Below, piece by piece: positions 1 through 5,573 of a DNA stretch of 6,150 nt; the first letter of the stretch is position 1; each line of letters opens with the position of its first letter. Below the pieces are notes generated by a model. It saw nothing but the letters and a program-made list of their open reading frames with translations, was not told the DNA's origin and made no database searches. The stretch lies in the NCBI GenBank assembly GCA_009920225.1, contig RGAJ01000121.1, positions 1 through 6,150 on the forward strand, given 5' to 3'. This DNA is from Paracoccaceae bacterium. GTDB lineage: Bacteria > Pseudomonadota > Alphaproteobacteria > Rhodobacterales > Rhodobacteraceae. Position numbers and translations under genes: made by a program.

Positions 1-125
1 GCAATCTCAGGCGGAACGCTCCCTGTGCGCTCCACCAAATCTTCGTGCGGGTATATTTCGTTTTCCACGAAACTGCGCACTGTATTGACAATCATATCCT
101 GTTCTTCGGTCAGCCCAAAATTCAT
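1..125 (-). CDS. Acyl-CoA dehydrogenase family protein, N-terminal fragment (cut by window edge)
   Basis: Only the first 41 codons are inside the window; the gene continues past position 1. The translation begins MNFGLTEEQDMIVNTVRSFV and goes on with ENEIYPHEDLVERTGSVPPE. The opening (aromatic-x-L-T/S-E-E-Q followed by an amphipathic helix ending near an E-I-x-P-H/Y stretch) is the usual first helix of flavin-dependent acyl-CoA dehydrogenases, which oxidise an acyl-CoA to its trans-2-enoyl-CoA in the cytoplasm. The catalytic glutamate and FAD-binding regions lie outside the window, so substrate class cannot be judged. The start is well fixed: GAGGG at 130-134 sits 4 bases upstream, and an in-frame TGA lies only four codons before the ATG with no other start between. 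The gene follows the ATPase gene on the same strand after 77 bases without a clear terminator, so it may be the next gene of the same operon. Family assignment is confident; role is not. Confidence 0.82.
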   Translation of the reverse strand, partial: MNFGLTEEQDMIVNTVRSFVENEIYPHEDLVERTGSVPPEI

Positions 126-202
126 TGTGCCCTCACATCATGTTCATTGTGCAGGTATCTTTGCACGATTCCTTCAATCTACTATCCCGAATGCGACGCA
201 GG
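126..202 (-). other. Short intergenic spacer between ATPase and acyl-CoA dehydrogenase genes
   Basis: The 77 bases between the ATPase stop and the dehydrogenase start contain no convincing rho-independent terminator. On the minus strand there is only a weak GTGCA...TGCAC inverted repeat (5-base arms, 8-base loop) with no T run after it. A ribosome binding site GAGGG is at 130-134. The absence of a terminator is compatible with read-through from the transporter genes into the dehydrogenase. A separate promoter cannot be excluded by eye. Confidence 0.5.
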
Positions 203-1807
203 TCAGGTTAATTCAGGAAGCTTTAGATTGCTCAGCCAGTCAGGGTCCATCTCTGGCACCGATGACAACAACAGATCGGTGTAGGGATCATGCGGCGGTT
301 GGAACACGCTGTCCTTGGTTCCCTGTTCGACGACACGACCCAATTGCATGACGACCACATGGTCTGAAATCGCCCGTACGGTTGAAATATCATGCGTGAT
401 GAAAAGGTAACTTAGATTAAGTTCCGACTGCAACCGCATCAAAAGCTTTAATATTCCCTCTTGTACAATTTGATCCAAAGCGGATGTCACTTCGTCGCAA
501 ATGATCAACTCTGGCTCGGCGGCCAAGGCGCGGGCAATGCAGATGCGTTGCTTTTGTCCGCCCGACAGTTCGCTGGGCAAGCGGTCAATAAATCGGTCAT
601 CGAGTTCGATCAATGACAACAATTCACGCACGCGATCATCTTTTGCACGTCCCGTCAGCCCCAAGTAAAATTCAAGCGGACGCCCGATGATTTCGCGCAC
701 CGTTTGGCGCGGATTCATAGCCGTATCAGCCATTTGATAAATCATCTGCACGCGTTTTTTGTGATCTTTTGTCCGATCCTTCAACGCTTGTGGCAGCGGA
801 TCGCCGTCAAACATCACCTGCCCGTTTTGGGGCGGCAAAAGCCCCGTAATCACACGGGCCACTGTGGATTTTCCTGATCCTGATTCCCCAACGACCGACA
901 CCGTCGATCCGCGCGGAACGTCAATGGACACGTTGTGCAAGACAGGGACCTTGCCATAGCTTGCGCTTACATTTCGCACAGACAGAATATTTTCTTGCAC
1001 CGGACGCTCAGGTTTGGTCAGTGCGCGCACAGACCAAAGGGATTTGGTATAATCCTCTTTCGGGGCAGCAAGCATTGTGCGTGTGTCGGCCTCTTCAACC
1101 TCGTGTCCAAAGCGTAAAACTTTGATCACGTCGGCCATTTGCGCCACGACCGCCAAATCATGGGTGATATAGATGGCGGCCGTGTTGAACTCTTCCACGA
1201 TTTTGCGCATTGCACGCAATACCTCGACCTGAGTTGTCACATCCAGCGCGGTGGTGGGTTCATCAAAGATAATCAAATCAGGCCGTGGCGACATCGCCAT
1301 AGCGGTCATAACCCGCTGTAATTGACCGCCTGACACCTGATGCGGATAGCGATCCCCAATCGTGTCAGCATGCGGTAAGTTCAACGCAGAATAGAGCGTC
1401 CGCGCATCCGACTTGGCCGTTGCTTCGTTTGAAATCCCGAACCGAACGGTTGAGGCCACAGTTTGGTCAATCAACCGATGGGCAGGATTGAACGATGCCG
1501 CCGCCGATTGCGCGACATATGTCATCCGATTGCCCCAATACCGCCGTTTCTGCGCATCACTCAGCGTCGTCATATCAACGCCGTCAAACACGATCTGGCC
1601 ACCGGTGATCCGACATCCGGGTTGGGTAAAGCCCATCGCAGCCAAGCCCAATGTGGATTTCCCTGCCCCCGATTCACCAATCAATCCCATCACTTCGCCA
1701 CGGCGCAGCGTCAGATCAACACCTTTGATGATGGGATGCCATTTTTCATCTGACCAGCCTTCGATTTTCAGGCCTTTGATGTCCAGCAAAATATCGCTTT
1801 TCGTCAT
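203..1807 (-). CDS. Peptide-type ABC transporter ATPase with two fused nucleotide-binding domains (DppD-DppF / GsiA-like)
   Basis: A 534-residue cytoplasmic protein that should power import by ATP hydrolysis, supplying both ATPase halves of a PepT-class importer from one chain. NBD1: Walker A GESGAGKST (44-52), Q-loop Gln100, signature VSGGQ (158-162), Walker B LIIFDEP (178-184), D-loop TALD (186-189), switch His216. NBD2: Walker A GESGSGKST (307-315), Q-loop Gln358, signature LSGGQ (414-418), Walker B LIICDEV (434-440), D-loop SALD (442-445), switch His472. All catalytic motifs are intact in both halves. The segment after NBD1 (about 250-275) and the C-terminal HDPYTDLLLSSVPEM stretch (from 506) are the oligopeptide-family extensions seen in OppD/DppD/DppF relatives. 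The start ATG overlaps the permease stop by four bases (ATGA, 1804-1807), with AAGGA at 1817-1821 as ribosome binding site. The length is normal for fused peptide or glutathione importer ATPases. The substrate cannot be read from this subunit. Confidence 0.95.
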   Translation of the reverse strand: MTKSDILLDIKGLKIEGWSDEKWHPIIKGVDLTLRRGEVMGLIGESGAGKSTLGLAAMGFTQPGCRITGGQIVFDGVDMTTLSDAQKRRYWGNRMTYVAQSAAASFNPAHRLIDQTVASTVRFGISNEATAKSDARTLYSALNLPHADTIGDRYPHQVSGGQLQRVMTAMAMSPRPDLIIFDEPTTALDVTTQVEVLRAMRKIVEEFNTAAIYITHDLAVVAQMADVIKVLRFGHEVEEADTRTMLAAPKEDYTKSLWSVRALTKPERPVQENILSVRNVSASYGKVPVLHNVSIDVPRGSTVSVVGESGSGKSTVARVITGLLPPQNGQVMFDGDPLPQALKDRTKDHKKRVQMIYQMADTAMNPRQTVREIIGRPLEFYLGLTGRAKDDRVRELLSLIELDDRFIDRLPSELSGGQKQRICIARALAAEPELIICDEVTSALDQIVQEGILKLLMRLQSELNLSYLFITHDISTVRAISDHVVVMQLGRVVEQGTKDSVFQPPHDPYTDLLLSSVPEMDPDWLSNLKLPELT

Positions 1808-2727
1808 TTTGGAGTGTCCTTCAATCCGCTTGTGTGGTGCAAGAACCAGTCGACAACAAAGTTGACCGCAACCGTCAAAAGCGCAATGGCTGAGGCCGGT
1901 AGCAAGGGCGTTAACCCCGCCTTGAGGTCATACTGCGCAAACTGGATCAGAGACGCATTTTCGCGCACCATTGATCCCCAGTCGGCCGTCGGCGGTTGAA
2001 TACCCACCCCAAGGAAGGACAGTGCCGCAATCGTCAAAAACACAAAGCAAAACCGCAACCCAAATTCGGCCACCAAGGGCGGCATAATATTGGGCAGAAT
2101 CTCACGGCGCATGATCCATCCCAAACCTTCGCCGCGCAAACGGGCGGCTTCGACATACTCCATGACAACCACGTTAACAGCGACAGAGCGTGTTAAACGG
2201 AAAACCCGTGTTGCGTCCAAAACCGCAATGATCATGATCAGGTTCACCGCCGATGATCCAAAGATCGACAACAAAACCAGTGCAAAAATCAAGCTAGGGA
2301 TCGCCATCAAAACATCAACGCCACGGCTAAGCACTTGATCGATCCATGATCTGTTGATGGCGGCCACCAATCCCAAACCACCACCGATCAGGAATGACAA
2401 AAACGTTGTCACCAACGCGATCCCGACCGTGTTCCGAGCGCCATAGATCAAACGTGACAGGATATCGCGCCCGATTTGATCCGTTCCGAAAATGTGGGTT
2501 GCGTCCCATGGGGCAAAGGGCACTGGGAATACTTCGGCCTCGCCATAAGGCGCAATGATTGGCGCGAACAAGCCAACGATCATATAGGCAAGAATGACAA
2601 CCATTCCGAAACGTGCAGACCATGGCGATTTACGCAGCACAATCTTGGCCTTGTCCCAACGTGTCCGTTCGGCAGCAAATGCCGTTTTTTCATTGGCGGC
2701 AGAATATGTATCAGGTGTCTGGGTCAT
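1804..2727 (-). CDS. Peptide-type ABC transporter permease, DppC/OppC family
   Basis: A 307-residue inner-membrane protein forming one half of the translocation channel. It has a hydrophilic N-terminus (1-35), a first membrane helix near 41-60 ending in the APIIAPYG sequence typical of the OppC N-terminal domain, then the conserved segment GTDQIGRDILSRLIYGAR (81-98) and about five further helices (roughly 98-124, 136-155, 160-178, 215-240, 278-297). The EAA loop that docks on the ATPase is YVEAARLRGEG...ILPN (191-213), followed by LSFLGVGIQPP...WGSM (236-253), a family hallmark. Length and motif order are normal for DppC. The ATG at 2727-2725 overlaps the preceding permease stop by four bases, and no strong Shine-Dalgarno is seen just upstream, so translation is probably coupled to that gene. 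Its own stop overlaps the ATPase start in the same way. Confidence 0.95.
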   Translation of the reverse strand: MTQTPDTYSAANEKTAFAAERTRWDKAKIVLRKSPWSARFGMVVILAYMIVGLFAPIIAPYGEAEVFPVPFAPWDATHIFGTDQIGRDILSRLIYGARNTVGIALVTTFLSFLIGGGLGLVAAINRSWIDQVLSRGVDVLMAIPSLIFALVLLSIFGSSAVNLIMIIAVLDATRVFRLTRSVAVNVVVMEYVEAARLRGEGLGWIMRREILPNIMPPLVAEFGLRFCFVFLTIAALSFLGVGIQPPTADWGSMVRENASLIQFAQYDLKAGLTPLLPASAIALLTVAVNFVVDWFLHHTSGLKDTPK

Positions 2728-3704
2728 TTTGGATGCAACAATTTTGGATTGGTGACAATGCCAACGATGTCAGCAACAAGATTAAGAACGATATAGGTGG
2801 CGGCGAAAATCAACGCACATCCTTGCACCACGGGGATATCGCGGCTTGAAACGGCATCAACCATCAACTGCCCCACACCCGGATAGACAAAGACAACCTC
2901 GACAACCACAACCCCGACGACTAGATAGGCAAGGTTAAAGGCAATCACCGTTGCAATCGGCGCCCACGCATTTGGCAATGCATGTTTCAAAATGACTTCA
3001 CGTTGCGATGCCCCCGTCAAACGCGCCATCTGGATATAGGGGCTTGCCAAAAGGTTAATAATCGCCGCCCGCGTCATGCGCATCATGTGCGCGACAATCA
3101 CCAAGGTCAGGGTCAGCGCAGGCATCGCACTGCGATACACGCGCTCGGCGAATTCGGTGTCCGCGCTGATGTTTGAAAGCGATGGGAAAATGGGCCAAAG
3201 CGAGGTCAAGCACAAGATCAACACGTAGGCCACAAAGAATTCTGGAAACGAAATCGTGGTCAAGGTCAGTGCGTTCACCGTGCGGTCATAAATTGAATTG
3301 CGATAGAGTGCTGCAGAAATGCCCAAAAACAAGGCCAAAGGCACCGCCACAACCGCCGTCAATCCCGCCAAGAACAGCGTATTTTCCAAACGCGGCGCGA
3401 TCAAATCAATGACAGGTCGTGATCTATCAACACCAGAGGACGCACGTCCCGAAAATGACGTTCCCAAATCACCCTGTGCGACGCCGGCGATCCAATCGAC
3501 ATATCGCCAAACGGCGGGTTGATCTAACCCCAATTCACGACGAAACGCTGCAACGGTTTCTTCGGTCGCTGCCTGCCCAAGCACCGCTTGGCCGAAATCA
3601 CCGGGCAAAAGTTCAATAGCTGCAAAAATGATGAGCGAGACGATAAAAAGCGTAACGACACCAAGTCCAAGCCGTTGAAAAACGGTTTTAACAATTGGAT
3701 GCAA
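2724..3704 (-). CDS. Peptide-type ABC transporter permease, DppB/OppB family, TTG start
   Basis: A 326-residue inner-membrane protein, the other half of the channel. An N-terminal helix at about 11-32 runs into the ELLPGD motif (31-36), as in DppB/OppB proteins. A periplasmic region with ELGLDQPAVWRYVDW (57-71) and GDLGTSF (78-84) follows, then about five more helices (around 108-130, 145-170, 196-210, 246-275, 295-317). The EAA loop is YIQMARLTGAS...ALPN (223-245), and SRDIPVVQG (287-295) is the conserved near-C-terminal motif. The start codon is TTG at 3704-3702 (TTG CAT CCA): AAAGG at 3712-3716 lies 7 bases upstream and I find no in-frame ATG or GTG close by that would give a normal N-terminus. 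The gene follows the binding-protein gene after a 74-base gap holding a hairpin and overlaps the DppC-type gene by four bases. Confidence 0.94.
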   Translation of the reverse strand: MHPIVKTVFQRLGLGVVTLFIVSLIIFAAIELLPGDFGQAVLGQAATEETVAAFRRELGLDQPAVWRYVDWIAGVAQGDLGTSFSGRASSGVDRSRPVIDLIAPRLENTLFLAGLTAVVAVPLALFLGISAALYRNSIYDRTVNALTLTTISFPEFFVAYVLILCLTSLWPIFPSLSNISADTEFAERVYRSAMPALTLTLVIVAHMMRMTRAAIINLLASPYIQMARLTGASQREVILKHALPNAWAPIATVIAFNLAYLVVGVVVVEVVFVYPGVGQLMVDAVSSRDIPVVQGCALIFAATYIVLNLVADIVGIVTNPKLLHPK

Positions 3705-3711
3705 AGCCTTA

Positions 3712-3716
3712 CCTTT
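3712..3716 (-). promoter_or_regulatory. Ribosome binding site supporting the TTG start of the DppB-type permease
   Basis: The minus strand reads AAAGG here, 7 bases before TTG at 3704. No ATG or GTG in the same frame lies nearby upstream, and starting further downstream would cut into the first membrane helix. The site therefore decides the start. A second AAGG at 3707-3710 is too close to the TTG to be preferred. Confidence 0.6.
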
Positions 3717-3736
3717 TGTTTTTGATGTACTGAATG

Positions 3737-3763
3737 AAAAGGCACCCAGAAACGGGTGCCTCT
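3737..3763 (-). terminator. Hairpin with short U run after the binding-protein gene (attenuator or mRNA stabiliser)
   Basis: The minus-strand transcript contains GGCACCC, a six-base loop GUUUCU, and GGGUGCC: a perfect 7-bp GC-rich stem (arms 3754-3760 and 3741-3747). It can be extended by A-U, G-U and A-U pairs to about 10 bp. It is followed by UUUUC, partly used in the extended stem. It begins 15 bases after the binding-protein stop and ends about 32 bases before the permease TTG. The U run is short, so termination should be incomplete. Such elements between binding-protein and permease genes are known in ABC operons to raise binding-protein output by partial termination or by protecting the upstream message from 3' decay. 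On the plus strand no T run follows, so it is oriented for the operon. Confidence 0.7.
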
Positions 3764-3778
3764 ACGACGATCGGGGGC

Positions 3779-5380
3779 TTACGCCATCCACCAACGTTCG
3801 TTACATTTGTTACCATCCAATTCCCAGTTACCTGCAATCTCACCATGGGCCACGTTTTTGGATACGGCCATGATATGGTTTGCAAACATTGGGCAAATGG
3901 TACCACCGTCATCATGGATCAACTGTTGGCATTCTGCATACATTGTCGCGCGTTTGTCGTTATCCAACTCTGCACGTGCTGCTTTTACCAAGCCATTGAA
4001 TTTATTGGCAGCGTCTGTGCCTTTCCATGCGGTGTCGTTCCATTCGGTATCGTCTGTATACGCAGATGAGAACATCCAATCTTCGGTCGGACGACCACCC
4101 CAATAACAGGCGCACCAGCCTTTTTTGTTCCACACGTTGGACCAATATCCATCGCTTGGTTCGCGGACGACTTCGATCTGGATGCCGGCTTCTGCAGCGG
4201 ATGCAGCGATCAACTGTGCCGCATCTACAGCGCCTGAGAAGGCCGCGTCTGATGCTGACAATTGGATTGCGCCTGAATGGCCCGATTTCTTGTAATGATA
4301 GGCCGCTTTTTCCGCGTCGAATTCCCGCTGTGCCAGACCGCCTGCGTGGAACTGGTTCGATGTAGAAATTGGGTGGTCATTGCCCAAGGCACCGTGACCC
4401 AACAGGATTTTGTCAACCAATTCCTGACGTTTGATCGAATATTTCAACGCCATGCGCAGATCATAATTGTCAAACGGCGCAACATCCAAACGCATTGGGA
4501 ACGTATAGTGCAGCGTGCCCGCAGCTTCTAGAATGTCCAAAGTTGGTACACGACCCATCAGCGCCACAGTTTTCGGATCAACACCGTCAATCGCGTGAAC
4601 ATCGCCATTCATGATCGCGTTTTGACGCGCTGTTACATCCAACAGGGCCAGCTTTTCGATTTCATCGAAATATGCGGCGTTTTCTTTCCAATAATTTGGG
4701 TTGCGCTTCATCAATGTGCGCACGCCTGGCTCGTGGTTTTCGATGATGTATCCGCCTGTCCCGATACCAGCAGTTGGATCAATCTGACCACCCGACGCAG
4801 GCAAAATCACGATGTGATAATCCGATACAATGAACGGGAAGTCGGCGTTTGGCGCGCTGAGCTCAAAGACAACGCGATTTGGACCGTCTGCCTTGATCGA
4901 GGTTACAGCCGATAACAAACCCTTTGCGGCAGATTTTGAATCTTCGCCCATATGATGGTTGAATGTCGCGATCACGTCATCCGCATCGAGGGTTTTCCCG
5001 TTATGGAATTCGACGCCTTTGCGCAGGTTAAACACCCATGTTTGCGCATCGCTTGATTCATACGATTCCGCCAATTCACCGCGCAATTTACCATCTGCAC
5101 CCACTTCGGTCAGGTGGTTGCCATAGCTATAGGCCAAGTTTTGCATATAGCCGTTTTCATATGTTGCCGGATCAAGGCTGTCTGTGGTCGAACCATGGCG
5201 ACGGCCGATTTTGAACAGACCACCGCGTGTTGGTGTTGCCGCTTCGACCGAAGACGCCAGTCCAAGAGCCGCTGGAACAGCCAATCCCGCAGCAATCGCA
5301 GAGGTGATGAATTGCCGACGATCAATTTGACCGCGACGATATTTGGCCTGTTGGCCTAACAGGTATTGTTCTTTCTTCAT
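3779..5380 (-). CDS. Periplasmic peptide-type ABC substrate-binding protein (SBP_bac_5 / DppA-like), Tat signal
   Basis: A 533-residue solute receptor of the family 5 extracellular binding proteins (DppA/OppA/NikA class). Its N-terminus carries a twin-arginine-like leader: DRRQFI at 20-25, a hydrophobic core to about 43, and a likely signal-peptidase site after VEA or VEAA (residues 47-48). Family hallmarks are the WVFNLRKGVEFHNG stretch with LDADDV (115-136), GTGGYIIENHEPGVRTLMKR with NPNYW (207-231), and a C-terminal lobe with Trp/Tyr-rich segments (NVWNKKGWCACYWGGRPTEDW) of the kind that lines the binding pocket. All five cysteines (423, 425, 484, 496, 526) are in the last 115 residues. 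The ATG at 5380 has GGGAG at 5387-5391, six bases away, and a good promoter candidate just upstream. It is the first gene of the transporter operon. Length is usual for the family; the ligand could be a peptide, opine, nickel chelate or another amide and is not decidable here. Confidence 0.95.
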   Translation of the reverse strand: MKKEQYLLGQQAKYRRGQIDRRQFITSAIAAGLAVPAALGLASSVEAATPTRGGLFKIGRRHGSTTDSLDPATYENGYMQNLAYSYGNHLTEVGADGKLRGELAESYESSDAQTWVFNLRKGVEFHNGKTLDADDVIATFNHHMGEDSKSAAKGLLSAVTSIKADGPNRVVFELSAPNADFPFIVSDYHIVILPASGGQIDPTAGIGTGGYIIENHEPGVRTLMKRNPNYWKENAAYFDEIEKLALLDVTARQNAIMNGDVHAIDGVDPKTVALMGRVPTLDILEAAGTLHYTFPMRLDVAPFDNYDLRMALKYSIKRQELVDKILLGHGALGNDHPISTSNQFHAGGLAQREFDAEKAAYHYKKSGHSGAIQLSASDAAFSGAVDAAQLIAASAAEAGIQIEVVREPSDGYWSNVWNKKGWCACYWGGRPTEDWMFSSAYTDDTEWNDTAWKGTDAANKFNGLVKAARAELDNDKRATMYAECQQLIHDDGGTICPMFANHIMAVSKNVAHGEIAGNWELDGNKCNERWWMA

Positions 5381-5415
5381 TGTTTTCTCCCAGTTTTTTT
5401 ATGATTCTTTCCCCG

Positions 5416-5443
5416 AGCATAACACGTTCGACACATTTGCCAA
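5416..5443 (-). promoter_or_regulatory. Candidate sigma-70 promoter of the transporter operon
   Basis: On the minus strand, TTGGCA (5443-5438) matches the -35 consensus at five of six bases. After a 16-base spacer, TATGCT (5421-5416) matches the -10 consensus at four of six. The -10 is preceded by TGT, giving an extended -10 (TGnTATGCT). Transcription would start near 5409, leaving a leader of about 30 bases with the GGGAG ribosome binding site. This is the best promoter-like pair I see upstream of the binding-protein gene. Confidence 0.55.
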
Positions 5444-5488
5444 ATTTTGATTGCGGGTCGTCATGCCCCTATCGTGACAAGGCAAACC

Positions 5489-5502
5489 GCCTGACGTCAA
5501 GC
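5489..5502. promoter_or_regulatory. Palindrome centred on TGACGTCA, candidate operator
   Basis: The sequence GCCTGACGTCAAGC is a 14-base inverted repeat with a perfect 8-base core TGACGTCA and only one mismatched pair in the flanks. It lies about 46 bases upstream of the transporter -35 candidate and about 20 bases upstream of the hydrolase -35 candidate. That is a suitable place for a dimeric regulator. Which family would bind it is not known from the sequence. Confidence 0.35.
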
Positions 5503-5504
5503 CT

Positions 5505-5514
5505 TTTGATCAAA
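5505..5514. promoter_or_regulatory. Perfect 10-base palindrome TTTGATCAAA, candidate operator
   Basis: TTTGATCAAA is exactly self-complementary. Half-site-like copies occur at 5445-5451 (TTTTGAT) and 5537-5542 (ATCAAA), overlapping or flanking the two promoter candidates. It could be a regulator binding site repeated on both sides. AT-rich intergenic DNA also makes such short palindromes by chance, so the call is tentative. Confidence 0.3.
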
Positions 5515-5522
5515 TTATTCAC

Positions 5523-5551
5523 TTGACCTGTGGGTAATCAAATCGAAAGAT
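5523..5551 (+). promoter_or_regulatory. Weak candidate promoter of the hydrolase gene
   Basis: TTGACC (5523-5528) matches five of six bases of the -35 consensus. With a 17-base spacer the -10 would be AAAGAT (5546-5551), matching only three of six. The predicted leader is short (about 15 bases) but still contains AGGA at 5564-5567. The weak -10 suggests either activator dependence or that another promoter is used. Confidence 0.35.
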
Positions 5552-5573
5552 ACAGAAAAACGCAGGATCTCGC

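Larger units (their letters stand above)
5381..5573. promoter_or_regulatory. Divergent intergenic control region between transporter operon and hydrolase gene
   Basis: 193 bases separate the divergent start codons of the binding-protein gene (minus) and the hydrolase gene (plus). The region is visibly AT-richer than the genes and holds promoter candidates for both directions plus two palindromes (5489-5502 and 5505-5514). The heptamer TTTTGAT occurs at 5445-5451 and 5504-5510, with the inverse ATCAAA also at 5537-5542. A shared regulator acting on both genes is plausible, but no regulator gene is present in the window. Confidence 0.6.

Noticed and set aside
25..351. Plus-strand open frame of 108 codons over the dehydrogenase and ATPase ends
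   Set aside because: It spans two well-supported minus-strand genes and their spacer, its translation is Ser/Cys/Arg-rich with no recognisable domain, and I see no clear ribosome binding site. It is treated as a shadow frame.
2229..2240. Perfect 12-base palindrome TGATCATGATCA
   Set aside because: It is inside the DppC-type permease and encodes part of a hydrophobic helix (Leu-Ile-Met-Ile-Ile). Repeated ATC/ATG codons explain it without an operator role.
3669..3688. Plus-strand hairpin CCGTT-GAAA-AACGG followed by TTTT, resembling a terminator
   Set aside because: It lies inside the first codons of the DppB-type gene and antisense to it. There is no plus-strand gene for it to terminate, and in the sense direction the T run is at the wrong end. 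It is most likely a by-product of coding sequence.
2729..3704. Ten-base direct repeat TTGGATGCAA at both ends of the DppB-type gene (2729-2738 and 3695-3704)
   Set aside because: It encodes the N-terminal M-H-P and the C-terminal L-H-P-K codons. Ten-base repeats are expected by chance in about 6 kb, and no sign of a mobile or duplicated unit accompanies it.
3734..4106. Two overlapping plus-strand open frames of 111 and 116 codons opposite the 3' end of the binding-protein gene
   Set aside because: Both lie antisense to a strongly supported family 5 binding protein and resemble no protein I recognise. Their length is ordinary for shadow frames in this composition.
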